A stretch of 64,000 nucleotides of DNA from Hippasteria phrygiana (Eukaryota; Echinodermata; Asteroidea; Valvatida; Goniasteridae). The stretch's first letter is position 1, and every line of letters starts with the position of its first letter. A program made the position numbers and the translations under genes. Of the stretch, positions 20,381 through 33,024 are shown one piece after another. Under the pieces are notes generated by a model. The model made no database searches. It was not told the origin of the DNA and saw only the letters and a program-made list of their open reading frames with translations. The stretch is from assembly GCA_037893225.1 (NCBI GenBank), contig JAZGUH010000412.1, forward strand, positions 2,294,001 to 2,358,000, in the 5' to 3' direction.

Positions 20381-21524
20381 TATATGTTTTCCCGGCAAAT
20401 TTGCGAATTTTTCTGAACATTTTCGTTATTTGTCATTCAAATTCGCGTAGTTTTTGCACATCTGATCAAATTAAGGTTTCCTTTTCACTGTTTGGGCATT
20501 CAATTTCAATTTTTAAGCAGCCAAGATTTTGTTCCAAATGTTCGTTTTCGTTCAGGGGCATTCTGTTTCGTTTTGGTGCATTCAGGACTTCATTTGTTGC
20601 ATTCTTACATTGAGTTTTGTGACATCCTTTGACGGTTGAAGCATTAATTAGCGAACGTCGATGTGTATATGCTTTTCTTTTTCTGATTCGTTTATGGGCA
20701 ATCATTTTTGATCAACTTGGTCATTCAAATATATAAGTTTTTTCTTAATTGATATATTTTCCTATTGTCTTCTGATGGTTTTTGTAAATATTTTGTAAAA
20801 TTTATAATCGAAAATGTTTGTAACATTTATAATGTAACATCTGAACTGATATGAGGAATTGATGATGAAAGGAATTTTCCTTTTCACTGTTAATCTTTGT
20901 TTTGTTTTATTTTTGACCCCCCCAAAAATAGGGGCATCTGTATGTTGACATCTTTAAGAATCCTTTAATTTCTTAACTTTGTTTATTGTTCTTTTTTGTT
21001 CTGATTCACCCATCGATCTCTTCATGTATGTTTGGCAATGGTTGTAACATCGGGAACACTTCTGGGTAATTTGTTTTCTTGGGCCGATTCCATCAGACGA
21101 TCATACCTCCCCTCTCGTAGGCTCGCCATCTTATCTGTCTGAAGACTTAAAATATTTTTAAAAAGAGAGGTGTGCATCTACGGATTGAAGACGTCAGATA
21201 TGATTTACGAATGTGGACATGCAGGAAAAGATGCTTGAAAAAAAGGTAAAATATGTTTGCCCATTAATGAAAATGAATGCCCGATCAACACCTTACTGCT
21301 GGTCCAGACGAAATTGAATGAACAATATACGATACTTTTAATTTGAATGCATCTTTTACAGGTACGAGTGAAGCTATACAAGACGATAGATTGCTCGGAT
21401 AGTAAATTTGAATGATTTTTTGATTGTCGAATGACAATCTGCGTGATCATTCAATTTCAATCTAAATTAAATTAGCCAGTCGTTTATGAACGAAAACATG
21501 GAGAAATTGCCCGGGAAACCTATA
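20381..21524. mobile_element. TIR element of the TATAGGTTTTCCCGGC family, full length
   Basis: The left end TATATGTTTTCCCGGCAAAT and right end ATTGCCCGGGAAACCTATA are inverted. The same termini bound 56971-57915 and the right end appears at 59001-59019. The AT-rich interior has many ATTCAAATT/GAATGA motifs and no transposase frame. It is a foldback-like, non-autonomous element of about 1.14 kb. Confidence 0.75.
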
Positions 21525-22189
21525 ATACAGGCAGAATCTTCCTAAGTAACTGGATTTAATCTGAAAACAAAATTCTCTTGTCAATCATTCCGTGTATTCA
21601 GTGACATCAGAAATTCAGATTCTCCCCCCAGAAACAGTCCAGCCAAACCAATTTGATGTCGAATGCAACTATCACCTCTTTTTACAGCAAAGACTAATCG
21701 TAAATACACCTTTCCACGTTTCAAAGTGAAAACAAACTACCTAGGCCTATATATTTGCATCTGTGCTTAGAAAATAAAGGAAGACTTGCTGTACACCAAA
21801 ATTAGCAAAGAGCATTTGGAGTAGAATTTTCCAGTAGACAAATATTATGAATTGTGGTTGTGTTGGGATATTTCAGCTTGTTAACTTTCGCATTTTGATA
21901 TTCCGATTTCTTTTAATACGATGAGCTGTATTTGCAATTGACAATAATTCTACATAATGATTTGCAAATGAATTATCTACCGTCTCACATCATTCCCAAC
22001 AACAAAAGCCTAAATCATAATCAGTACACGTTATGGGTAAACCTGGTCGCTCATTTTGTAATATTACGGTGATGTAACACTCAATGCATGTATTATTAGA
22101 AGAGAGATATCCGCCCTTTCCCGACGTAGCCTGTATGAAACACTGTCTGCTCAGCGCTTAAGCCTGTGGGAAAAATATCATAGGTTTAC
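21525..22189. other. Non-genic stretch, nothing recognised
   Basis: Unique AT-rich sequence with no open frame worth reporting and no clear repeat. Confidence 0.4.
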
Positions 22190-22232
22190 TCGGGTGGGAC
22201 TCGAACCCACGACCTCCTGCTTGCCGGGCAAA
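22190..22232 (-). repeat. tRNA-derived SINE fragment (3' half with B box)
   Basis: On the minus strand GGGTTCGAGTCCCACCCGAG reads as a T-arm with a consensus pol III B box, preceded by CAGGAGGTCGT. I see no matching A box or acceptor stem, so this is a SINE remnant rather than a tRNA gene. Confidence 0.6.
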
Positions 22233-22424
22233 AATCCCTCTTCAAATTTACATCATCCCCGAAGCACATTTCATCTTCTCACTGATTACGCGGTACCCGA
22301 TACTATATAAATATTTTGTATCATGAATTGACGTGACGGTGTAGGCCTAATTATCATATTTTGCTATGAGTTTTTGTTAAGCCGTATAGAATTAAACAGA
22401 ATTAAACGGTGCGATATGAATAAC

Positions 22425-22695
22425 TGACTCCCGTGATAGCCGATTCGGTACCCATGATGCATTGCAACACAACTGCACTTTTCTAACGAACACACTACTT
22501 TTTGTCAATGACCTAACCTCTAACCTCACCCAACTCTAGCCCTAAGCTTATCCTAAATCCTAACGCCAACTATAACTCTATTTCTCACCCTAATACTCAC
22601 CCTCACCCATGTTTCTCATTGTTTTGGAATAATTATGGGGCCTGCGTGCGCAGTATAACCAACAAGTCGGATTTTCAGGGAGTCTAATATTCACG
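22425..22695 (-). repeat. Dispersed repeat carrying a short CCCTAA/TTAGGG-like array, copy 1
   Basis: The minus strand reads GACTCCCTGAAAATCCGACT, GGTTATACTGCGCA, GAGAAACAT, then a degenerate GGGTGAGGGTGAG/TTAGG array (22500-22610), then TTGCAATGCATCATGGGTA. The longer copy on the plus strand at 44191-45040 has the same order with a much larger array, so the array and its flanks travel together. Confidence 0.8.
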
Positions 22696-24657
22696 CCCAC
22701 TCCCGGCTTGGAGAGGGATGGATAAACCTGTTTAAGACGTTTATTGTCTGTTACTTCCTGGAACACGATACTTACTGATCTCATATGATCCCGGATCACT
22801 CACATAAAAGTTCACCTATTTTCAAGAAATTGTGTCACGATTATAGCCGATCATAAGATTCAACATGGCTCTAAACAGTGTAACAGTAGCCAGAATTTAA
22901 AACAGAGTCTTCATGCTGAACACAATGGGACTTTGTACGTTGTTACAGTAACATAATTTACAAACAGCAAAGGCTCAAGTTTTACTTGAGAATCAGACGA
23001 GAGGTGCGCAGGCGGAACACAACCTCGCGGAAAACCAGGCGCAGCGAGAACTGATGGAAGCCCGGAGCATGGGTATAGTGGAAACGCGCAATGCGCGGTC
23101 ACAGCCCCGAACAACAAAGAGCACGAGCCCGGGCGGGGCCGAGATATACACCGGGTGCACTCATCAGTTGTATAAACGGTGTCATGTAAACTCACCAACG
23201 GTGTATCACTGGAGTTCAAGGTACATTGTATAATCGCGCAACTCGCAGGCCTAGGAACATTGAAAATATAAAGAAGAGTCTTCGTAGTGGAAAGTTGAGG
23301 GTTTGGGGATATTTCTTATTTCTATATTCCTATTTTTATATAGTACTTTTAGGTAGTTAGACATCCAAAACAAGGGCGGAGTGAAAACGGACGTCTGCCA
23401 TTTTCCCGCAGTAGGATAAAATCGTACTCGCAGCTAGCTATAGGCACATAATAATTGGACAGTAATGTTGTTAATTAACATAAAAATAAGAAAAAAACTG
23501 CAAACTGCGAACTGACTGGAGTGACAACATAAACTCAGCGAGAACAAACGTAAATTGAGCAATGAATTCAAGGGGGTATTGTCACAATCGTCATCGGACA
23601 AAGGTTTGAAGAGAATAAAGCTAGTTTTCGACACTTTTTATTATAACAATAAATTAGGCATTTTAGGCATAGAGCACTCATAGCTCAAATTTTGGTGTTT
23701 TTTTAAAGCAGTTGACAAAACTGGATGAACCTCCCATATTCCACACCTGGGTCCATACGTATAACGACCTTTAAGGTTCAAAATTGGAACAGTGTAGTGA
23801 GAGAAACAACATACTAAACTGAGAGAGAATAAACGTACACTGGGTAATGAATTCACGGGGGATTTGTCACAATCGTCATAATGTCTGACAAAGGCTTGAG
23901 CCAGCAGCAAAGATTAACAGGATATTTCCATTAGGTCAGTTTTCGACAGTTTTTACTTCAAGTGAATGGTGATATATAGACACTGTTCACGTACCGTACA
24001 TTGCCCAACAGGTATTAATGATGAACAACGAGGGTATAACGTTAACGGCGCTCAGAGAAAACGGCTTTCGGGTAATTAAATATGATGTGGAAAATCTATT
24101 CTTTGAAAATGTGTGGCTTTTAAAAGAACCGAGGAGGATGTTTCCCAATGTTTCGGACAGTGTGCTCTGGCCATCCCCAGGGGAGTGGGAAATGGTTTCT
24201 CCAGAAGGCGGAAAATCATGATGCACAGTACCCGGTACTCTCCTTATTCACTGTTGCTTTTATTCATATAACCACACTTCTTCCAAGAATAAAATATTTA
24301 TTTCCCATGATGTTATCCAAAAATACTACTTTCTCACCGTGCACAAATGCACATCATACTCATCTTTTCCACCGTGCACATATACACATCATAAACAACG
24401 CAAATTCATACAGCCAACAGGGACCAATTTTCAGGGAATTCGTAACGCTGGATTCCGCGCTAACGGCATGAAATTCTGTGCTTATCAAAAGAACCTGTAT
24501 ACTGCAACCCCGTTAAATCCAGACCCCTAACTTATGCATTTACGTATTATGCGCACAGGCCAAAATCCTTTGTTAACCCGTGAAATACGCTAACCGTTAA
24601 CGCAGACTTTTCTGCTACAGTTAGTGGCGATTCCTCGCTTACCGTCAGCATGATACC
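22696..24657. other. Non-genic stretch with a diverged tandem duplication
   Basis: About 85 bp at 23530-23612 (AATGAATTCA...TTGTCACAATCGTCAT) recurs in diverged form at 23816-23901, followed in both cases by AGTTTTCGACA, giving a period near 290 bp. A plus frame at 24018-24221 (67 aa) looks mildly protein-like but has no motif and a competing minus frame. Confidence 0.5.
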
Positions 24658-24659
24658 TA

Positions 24660-24745
24660 CACTGTTAAAACGCTGTTTAAAAAGTTGTTTAAACAAGTTA
24701 AACAACCCGGGTTGTTTAAAAAGTTTGAACAGCGTTTTAACAGTG
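24660..24745. mobile_element. 86-bp hairpin MITE, CACTGTTAAAA ends, TA target duplication
   Basis: CACTGTTAAAACGCTGTT and its reverse complement AACAGCGTTTTAACAGTG bound an element whose centre, AACAACCCGGGTTGTT, is itself a perfect palindrome. TA flanks both sides (24658-24659, 24746-24747). Confidence 0.9.
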
Positions 24746-24747
24746 TA

Positions 24748-25270
24748 ACATTGCTCCCTGTAACGACAGCATCTGCAACGAATTCTTATATTACCCATGG
24801 GAAACGCGTTCGTTTTAACTGTCGTTTTTCCCAAGAATCACGTTCTAGCGGAAAGTTACTCATAGCATGCATGTCTTATTTGTGACCAAAATTGGGCCAA
24901 AACCAGATGTAATCGACTTTCAGCCTAGATTTGTTTATATTTTTACAGAATAGTAGCCAAAATGTGCTCATATCTTTAAAAGGGGGGCGAATAAACATTG
25001 ACTGTTAAAAATTAATGTTTGGGGATTAACGGTCATTGTAAACGAAAAGATAAATTCGGAACAGTGCCCTGTAAAAATCAAGTCAGACTGATGTCCATAG
25101 TTTGAGGCAGAAAAGTGACAAGTAATGAATAGGCGATTTGCTGCGAAATGAAATGAAATATGTTTTGTTATGTGTTTCACAACCCACGCATGCGTTTAAA
25201 AAAATTAAACACGTGGGGAAGAAATGTATTAGTATGGCAAATGTGTTTATATGCAAAATATCCGCTAATA
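24748..25270. other. Non-genic stretch, nothing recognised
   Basis: Unique sequence lying between two MITEs. The frames on both strands have no motif. Confidence 0.4.
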
Positions 25271-25484
25271 CACTCTAAAAACTGTGTTTAGCAATTAAAC
25301 ACAATCTTGCTATCAGTTTGTCAACATGTTTAGAAGCTAAACATTACGTGTGTAATTCAATGTTCAATGGCTAAACACCATCCGTCAATACGCTAAACAT
25401 GTGTAGTATGTAAACATGTTTTAAAACTGATAGCAAGAAAGTGTTTAGAAAAATGTTTACTTGCTAAACACTGTTTTTGCAGTG
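25271..25484. mobile_element. MITE with CACTCTAAAAACTGTGTTT ends
   Basis: The right end AAACACTGTTTTTGCAGTG is an imperfect inverse of the left. Inside, TTGCTATCAGTTTG and AAACTGATAGCAAG are inverted, and TAAACA/TGTTTA motifs repeat about a dozen times. Confidence 0.8.
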
Positions 25485-25817
25485 GTATACGTGTTTAGCA
25501 TCATGCAGAATAAGGATATCTGATATTACTGACACATGTTGTTGAGGTTAAAAACGTTAATCCTAAACATGCCACAAAAAGCACGACATGTCGCAGGCTC
25601 AACGTGTGAACACGTGGATACAAAAATGTGTTTAAAATTGTGTTTAGATAACAAACTCATTTTTTTTTTCGGTGCATGCAAGTTTGTAATCAGAGAAAAA
25701 ATATTCAGAAATGTCAGGTGGGCTATACGTTGTTTTCTCGGCATTATTGTCACCATTTTCAAAATGTAACAGCACAACCATTTTGTAAACGATGAAAAAA
25801 GTTAAAAAGTAGATAGG

Positions 25818-26239
25818 CCTGCAACATTTGCAAACATCAAAAAACAAAACTATTGAATTATTACGAAATGCCGTACTAGACTTTAAGTACGGTAAATAGC
25901 AGTCTCAAGCATCTTGTGAAATCATGAGACCTGGCTTTTTCAAGAAAAGTGGAAATTTATATCGTTTTCCAACCATTGTCTAGTTCCCCGACCTGATAAT
26001 TCCCTGACGTAAACAAAATTGCTCCGTTTTGTCTAAGGTATGGTCAAGGAAACAGACTACTAGAACATATTTATTTCTCTCTCTGTTTTCCCAGCATCTG
26101 CATGCGCACAAAACTTTAAACAGGTCAGTGTTACAATATTTGCTATAAAAGCACGCTATAAAACAGGCCTACTAACCCCCAAATCCATTTATTTCTGAAT
26201 ATTACAGCAACAGCAAATGGTGCACATTATCCCTTTAAA
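25818..26239. mobile_element. Copy c of the TTTAAAGGTAGTGTACA palindrome family
   Basis: It shares CAACATTTGCAAACATC, GAATTATTACGAAAT, TACTAGACTTTAAG, AAGAAAAGTGGAA, AACAGGTCAGTG and TAACCCCCAAATCCAT with the other copies at 27.4, 37.2 and 40.1 kb, and ends in CCCTTTAAAC. The left TIR is absent and the central palindrome is reduced. Confidence 0.75.
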
Positions 26240-27382
26240 CAATTCTATGCAGCAAAAATCCCCCATGCCTACGAAAAATGTATGCGTGTAATTAAGCAAC
26301 TAACGCAACAATTCCGAGTATATTTTACTCCAATGACACATACCGTGAAGTTTACAACTTTATGCATGGATGTGTCATTCTGTAGTACCGGGTAATATAC
26401 AGTATTCGGAATCAGTTGTGTCTACTGAATTTTATTGCTTCACCATTCGATCCAGTATTTCTGATTTGTTTGCCCTTTTCTTTCTAAATGACCAACAATC
26501 AGCCACGGCCCACAGCAGATACGCTGCTTGCGTTCCTTTTATAGGAGTCCCTATTAAAATGCCCAAGTAAAAAGTGATTGCACAACCTGTCACGTTTTAT
26601 GGAAATTCACTTTGTGTTCATGTCTGTGTTTTTTAAAGCTACACACTGCTAGACGACATGCAAACATACCTATATCTGCACACTGCTCTCCGCCCCCCCC
26701 CCCCCCCCCCCAAATAAATAAAATAGAAACATACAAAAAATAAAACAAAAACAAAAAAACTTGATAATGTCACCATCCTTCGCCTTTGACCTAGACCAAA
26801 ATAAAAACACATTGTCACTGACTGTTTTTTTTTAATTCTCCATATTCTCCAACAATCAGTATTCTATTCTAGTTGAAAATCCTTAACACTGCACGTCCGT
26901 CCCTGAAAAAAAAATTCAGACTGATTTATTCGCATTATGTTATGAGCTTTTCAATGGGACATCAGATTTAATAAGTTTCAATTTTTGTGAAGACCAAATA
27001 GACACTATACAGAGTAGTAAGTGTGTTTTTTCGTTCGCAAAATACAGTTTGCTTTTATAATCCGCTATTATGGGGGAAATTCATTAGGGTACATTTTTTT
27101 GTCACAGCCGGGACATGGCAGCTTTAAAATGATTGTACAACGTTCGAAACTGTTCACTCAATCACTACAAGGTGTTGACAATTTTCTTTGCTTGACATTC
27201 GTCCATCCTCGGCAGCACTTGTCTAACACATTTATCTCATTGTAAAGCGTCAAGTTCAGGAACGCAGTCCCGGGAAAACTTCGTTGTACATGTGAAGTCG
27301 GGAAGGGGAACTTCTGAATAATTCTTGGACAACGAACCAACAAAGACAGTCGCACCTCAAAGTGTAGTGTTTGCGAAATCTC
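26240..27382. other. Non-genic stretch with a poly-C run
   Basis: A 19-nt C run lies at 26693-26711 next to AAATAAATAAAAT-type sequence. No exon, tRNA or element border is supported. Confidence 0.4.
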
Positions 27383-27876
27383 TTTAAATGTAGTGTACAC
27401 GATTGGTAATCTCGAGTCCATTTTTCTTTTACTGAATTATTACGAAAACCTTACTAGACTGTAAGTTAATAGTAGTCTAAATCATCCTGTGAAATGATGG
27501 CACCGGGTGTGCTGTCGTCGTCAAGAAAAGTGGAAATTTATATCGTTTTCCAACGATTTCCAGCTGGAAATCATTTGGAAAACTTCCCTGTAGCCTTTAG
27601 ACAAGGCGCGCGTGGCTACCCGGACGAGTGGCGCGCCCCAAACATGCTGGCATACGGGGCGCGTCACGCGCCATAGCCACGCGCGCCTTGACTAAAGGCT
27701 ATCATCCACCCGCCGGTTAAAAACGAGCGCCGTTTCTCTCTCGTTTTTTTTTCGGCATCCAACAACACAAAACTTTGAACTGGTCAGTGGAACGATATTT
27801 CCTATAAAATACTAACCCCCAAATCCGCCCATTTCTGAAAATTGCAACAATGACCAATCATGTACACTACCTTTAA
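27383..27876. mobile_element. Copy b of the palindrome family, both TIRs present
   Basis: TTTAAATGTAGTGTACACGA and TGTACACTACCTTTAAA are the inverted ends of a 494-bp element. It contains the central palindrome around TTCCAGCTGGAA and a second inner palindrome (27591-27701). CCCGCCGGTTAAAAACGAGC marks the site that is occupied by a Mutator-like insertion in copy a, so this copy serves as the empty-site reference. Confidence 0.85.
27591..27701. repeat. Inner palindrome TAGCCTTTAG...CTAAAGGCTA
   Basis: GC-rich inverted arms of about 27 bp (TAGCCTTTAGACAAGGCGCG and CGCGCCTTGACTAAAGGCTA), with GGCGCGCC-type motifs between. A diverged copy occupies the equivalent place at 37326-37457. It is either a nested MITE or part of the host element. 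Confidence 0.8.
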
Positions 27877-29990
27877 ACTTTATTTCCTTTTCCAAATCCC
27901 AAACTACATCTTTCCTCTTCAATTAACCTCCAAATGCCAACCCTACTTCTTCAAACGCCAAACGCCAACTGACTAAATTCTTTTCCATAATATTATTCTC
28001 GAATTACTTTATTCATGTGCGTATTAGTGGATTTAGTTCAGTGGTTTGCCTCTAATATCATTTGTATGTAAATTATTAGAAATAATTTGAAAAGAATTAT
28101 ACACGAAGATAACGAAACTAACAACTGGAAATACAAACCAATAAACACAATTATTTAACCCTTTTCATATTACTCAGATTATCCAATGTTCTCTGCCATA
28201 CTTTTCACAGTTGATTTGATTGTTTTATTCTTAAAATGTTTGTAATTTTACAGCAGGACATAGGCCTATTTATAGGCGGGCACGTGTAGTTAAAAAAAAG
28301 GATGGTGAATTACTATTTCGAACGGATTTAATCTGCCTATGGTATAAGCTTGTCGTTCGACTGCCCCACCCTAACATTTGTTTTACTGCCACTCTTGTTC
28401 ATTGTGTTGAATACATGAGCGGCAGTGACTACATGCGCTTGCAGCGTGTTACTTTGACCATGCACTGAAAAACACAAACAATTAATATATAGAATCAAGT
28501 TTCAATCGCCATTTCTTTCTGTTGAAGTCAACTGTTTGCATTTGTGTGTTCTGGGCCTGAATTTGTTCCACGGTTTCGCGAATTCGTTTCACTGCCGCGG
28601 CGTTGTGTTGCCATTCCCGGGAGAGGAGAGAGATGCTTCCGGAAACGGTGTAGAGCAGCCCACAACGACGGTCGCGTCACGGTGGTGGGGAAAATATCTC
28701 GTTTGGGAATGCCTCGCTAATAATACTTCAAGTGAATTCACGATGCGTGATTTCACAGAAGGTGATTTGTGCTTGTTTGTTTGTGAGTTTGTTGGGGGTG
28801 TTTGTCGCACTGTCATGAATTAAACTGCTACCATGTTAACTTCTAAAACAAAAACGCCAAGTTGCTCATTCGATATTTTCACCGAGACACCTGTACAATT
28901 GTGCGGTGTCGCACAGAACTAACTGCCTATTATATAGTATAATGATCGTTCATGATTCTGTTTATAAAATTATGTTTATAAAATGCCTTACCTTTTATTT
29001 TTCACGGCTACGTTTTTTTCGGCCGGCTGGAACACAAACACCACAACCGACTGGTTTTCCGAACGCCAGGCACATCTGTCGTCTCTTCTACGAGGACCGG
29101 AACCGCTCACGAAACGAAAGTAAATTCAAACGCCCTTGTGGCGTTTGAAAAAAAAAAAAAACATGACGGCTTTCCACGTGTTTCTTATTTCGCCAACCAC
29201 TTCTCTCAGTGTTTTTGTTTGAGATGCACCAGGCTTAAGTCCTCACCATCTTCCTAAAGCTTGTCCTCTTTTACGAATGAGAGGACAGCCTTTTGAAAGG
29301 ACACCGGCTGGAAACCTGGAGCTAGCCACGAATGAACCTTCTATTAATTCACTCTTTTGCGTGTGAATGAACGTGAACATGATGAACGTGCACGTGGACT
29401 TGTTGAATGGGCTTGAGCATGCAGTGTTCGTTTATTGTGTGGAGTGACGTAGGCGATGACCCCGTTTTTGACCCAGCAGCGTCGGGAAAGGGAAGGGGAT
29501 TCCCCTCATGAGTAATCTGTGACGTCGGACGCTCGGGCCAATCGACGAGCCGCTTCCATTTTGGGCGGCAGATCGTGTTAACTGTACGTCTCGTTGAATT
29601 GGTCAGTGGCAAAACCTGTTTAGAGACTGGTATTAGTAGAATTATCCCTGCTTTTTAAGAGAGACTCATACTTGGAGTACATGTATCAGGTTGGAGGATT
29701 ATACATCCTCACCGGGAAAAGGTTTCGTAACGTGCCACCTTTTTAGCTAGAGGAGGCCTAAAGCTTTTTGAAAATGAACTTGGCCCTGCAAGTGCAAAAC
29801 CTGACCAACGTGAAAATAGGAATTTTGTCTAGCCCCCCAAAATAAAATGCGATTTTACATTTGTTTTAAAGATACATGCTGGAAAATACTGCATCTACAT
29901 TTATCATATTAAAAAGTCAAATGAATAGTGCATGATCATTTGCCCGGTCTTGTCACTATGAGCAATTGATGTATGTCTTGGCCCAGATGC
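27877..29990. other. Non-genic stretch, nothing recognised
   Basis: A plus frame at 28536-28823 and a minus frame at 29349-29612 are open but lack motifs and convincing splice context. A 13-nt A run occurs at 29149-29161. Confidence 0.4.
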
Positions 29991-30400
29991 TCATGGGCGG
30001 CGATCCCGAGTGGGGGGGGGGGGGGGGGGGGACACGTCCCCCCATAATTTGGGGGAGGGGACGGCTTTGGCAGTATATCATCCAATAATTTCCCTCTTGT
30101 CATTATACATTCTGTGTGTCATTGCCTTTTACATGCACCAATATGAGTGGGTCAAGCTATACGAGAGAGGACTTGGGACAATGGGGGATTAGGGATAACA
30201 ATGACACCGAGGACTTGGGCCGAGTCCTCGGGAGAATTTCATGTACAAACCTTATAGGAGCTGTTCGGAAAAAGTTAAAGTCCAAACAAAGGGAACAAAA
30301 GAAGGGTTCCATTCATGGTCCTCAGTAGTATAGGAAAACGCACATGTGTGCACCAGAATACACAAAGATCAGCACACGTTTTCAAAAAATTCCAGGATGC
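29991..30400 (+). repeat. Interspersed G-run repeat (GGGCGGCGATCC family), copy 1
   Basis: It starts CATGGGCGGCGATCC, then a 20-nt G run (30012-30031), ACACGTCCCCCCA, GGGGACGGCT, AATAATTTCCC and TTACATGCACCAATA. It ends near GAATACACAAAGATCAGC. Other copies are at 30651 (plus) and at 42.2, 42.7 and 53.9 kb (minus). Function and class are unknown. Confidence 0.75.
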
Positions 30401-30650
30401 ACAAGAGAAACGGAAAACGCTTAAGAATTGCTGTTGCTTGTGTGCTTTTCTCCTATCCCCCATCCAACCTTTTCCCTTATCCCCCAACCTTGACGAGAAA
30501 TCGCCGCAGCTGCATAATACACAGAGCTGGAGAGATCAGAAAAGATGTGAGCTGGACGGAGCAGCGTATAATTATTAGGCCCCCAAATGTGTTGCCTTTA
30601 CAAAATCAGGAGGGACTTGAGGGTCGGTCGATTTTTTTACCATTCAAGAA

Positions 30651-30775
30651 AACATGGGCGGTGATCCGGGGTTGGGTGGACACGCCCCCCGATGTGGAGG
30701 GGACGGCTAGTGCAGTCCCCCTCCCCCAATAATTTCCCCCCTCGTCATATACAATTTATAGGTCCCGGTCCCCTC
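30651..30775 (+). repeat. Interspersed G-run repeat family, copy 2
   Basis: CATGGGCGGTGATCC, ACACGCCCCCCGATG, GGGGACGGCT, AATAATTTCCCCC and CGTCATATACA follow the same order as copy 1, without the long G homopolymer. Confidence 0.7.
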
Positions 30776-31843
30776 CGTCGTCTCCCCCCCAACCTTGACA
30801 AGAAATCACCGCCGCTGCAGATGCTACTGTTAAATGTTTTACGACCCATTTAATATTTCACGTTGGGATTGAGCCAGTTCGTAATTGATCCTGTTCGGTA
30901 TATAGAAATGCAAAGGTCTTCGAACCAAGATATACGAAAATGCTTATCTGACAAGCGCGGTGCTTAGAATTTGCCGTTTCCACCAGCACTTCCGCTTTGC
31001 TTTGTTTTTTTGGTATTACATAAACTTGAAACCAACAGGATAAAATCAGTACTTCACACGAGACAAAATGGCTACGCCAAGAAAACAGACGAAGTTGGAT
31101 TTGGCGATTTGGGCTATAAAAATACAATGGATATGGTTGGGAAGCTTTTTTAAAAGTAGAATATAAAGATTTACATAACTATCCCTTCAAATTTCGTTTT
31201 TTAAAATTAATTTTGTGACAAATAACGGTCCACCATTTTGTAGAACCAACATTTTGACTCCACAAAATGGCGGACCGTGTTCACCAGTCGTATTTTCAGT
31301 CGCAGCTAGTTGAAGTACGTCTGGGCAATTATTATTACAATAACCGTCTATTTGTGATATTCAGTTACTTTTTTATATAGTTAATAAATATAATTACATG
31401 TTGGAATACTTTTGTTATTCCATTATGGTCAAGCCTCAAGCCTTGTAAGGAGCTTGTGTAGCCTGGCCGGGTGAAGCGAAGCCTGCCCCGCGTCTTGGGT
31501 GATATATGGTAGGTCGCAGGACACGGACGGTACTCGTAAATGGATAGCCGCGGGGCCAGCCTGGCGCCAACGCACTGTGTGGTACAAGAAGGTCTAGTTC
31601 CCAATGCTGTTTTACTACAGGAAATAAGTCTATGTTTCGCGGGTCAGATGTCAGGGGTCAGAGGCCAATGTTTTGTTTGTAATCACTACTTACTAATTAC
31701 AACACATTATACGTGTTTTTTTTGCATGAACAACTCTTATAAAAGATAACGAACATTTCCAAACAGCAAAACTTCATGACATTTGAAGGCAATGTGTCCC
31801 TTTAAGAAGAAACATGATATAATAGAGAGCAATCGAATTCGAC
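30776..31843. other. Non-genic stretch, nothing recognised
   Basis: No exon or element is supported. Near 31222 and 31259 the motif CCACCATTTTG and its inverse CAAAATGG lie 30 bp apart, a minor hairpin. Confidence 0.35.
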
Positions 31844-32005
31844 ATGACACAGAAACTGCTTCAACATCCCCAAAAAGTTGTCGATGAGTTTGCCAGGAAA
31901 AGGACGCCGCATTACATTAATGAAGTAGACAGAATAGTAGGAGCTTTGTCGGACAATGTAGTTATGTGCCTAGCCCATAATATTCTTAATCAAAGTCACC
32001 AATAG
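31844..32005 (+). CDS. Unrecognised small ORF (53 aa)
   Basis: An ATG-initiated frame encodes a soluble-looking peptide beginning MTQKLLQHPQKVVDEFARKR and ending with TAG at 32003-32005. An in-frame stop lies 8 codons upstream of the ATG. The composition (charged, amphipathic, no low complexity) is more protein-like than most short frames here, but I recognise no family and the ATG context is weak. It could be an exon fragment or chance. Confidence 0.25.
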   Translation: MTQKLLQHPQKVVDEFARKRTPHYINEVDRIVGALSDNVVMCLAHNILNQSHQ

Positions 32006-32941
32006 ACCATTGCAATGACGTCACATAAAACAAGCTTTTGTTCTGTCCGCCGCTTTTTTGAGTCAAAATTTGCACGCAACTGGATCATGTATTGTATAAC
32101 GTTCCACTTGTTACGCGCGAAAAACTTGAAAACGCGCTGCATATATTTATATAGGCTGCTTTTCGACTCCCAAAATGGCATAGCAGTGGCAAGAGTTAAA
32201 AGGTGACGTCACGTGCAAAGGGTCTAGCCCCCCCCAAAAAAAAACATGACTCTAGAACCGCAGCTGACACTCCATTAACAAGAAAAAGAATGATGTTAAA
32301 AATAACAAAAAAATCTAACTTTTTCATAAATTCAGTGTCTTTCATGCGCGAAATTGGCCTGACAAAAAGTTCACCCGACCTTTTTTATCAGGCTGAAAAG
32401 ACCTGTAAAAGGACTGGAATTCTACATGTTGAAAATAATTATGCTCATTTAGGCTGAAATTGTGTACAATCAGATCGTTAGATCGATCATCAAAATTCTC
32501 TAACTCAGAGGATATCCTTGGTTTAATGGACCGAACACGTTGCCTTCAAAATCCAGTGCGATTTTACAAGAATACAGTCCTTTCGTGAAAACCGTACAGG
32601 AGCTACAGTATGTAAAGCGTCCCAGGGCATGTGCAGTAGGCTACTTTGGGGGAAATACACTGCAATAGGAAAACACGCAATGTACCCCCAAAAGTGGAAA
32701 CAATTTACGAACTAGTAAACGTAGAGACGTGAGCTGTGATCCAGTATGATTCTTTTTACCAGGACAATTTAAAAATCAAAGTTGTTGTTCCGGTTATTGT
32801 TTTGTTGTTGTTTTGTGTTTGTTTTGTTGTAAGTTGTTTTGTCATTGTTTTGTCGTTGTTTTGTCGTTGTTTTGTCGTTTTGTTTTAGTACCCTTCATGA
32901 TGAGGATACCAGTGACCGTTAAAAACACAGCTGTCCCGAAC
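32006..32941. other. Non-genic stretch, nothing recognised
   Basis: Near 32805-32885 there is a GTTTTGTTGTT/GTTTTGTCGTT low-complexity stretch. No exon is supported. Confidence 0.4.
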
Positions 32942-33024
32942 CGGGGGGGGGGGGGGGAGGGGGGGAGGGGGGGGGGGGGGGTTAGGGGGGAGGGGGGGGG
33001 GGAGGGGGGGGGGGGAGGGGGGGG
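32942..33024 (+). repeat. 83-bp G-rich low-complexity tract
   Basis: Runs of 6-15 G separated by single A or TTA interruptions, almost without C. It has strong G-quadruplex potential on the plus strand. Glycine-rich frames across it are artefacts of the tract. Confidence 0.9.

Noticed and set aside
24018..24221. 67-residue plus-strand frame as a gene
   Set aside because: Slightly protein-like but motif-free, opposed by an equally long minus frame, with no splice or promoter support.
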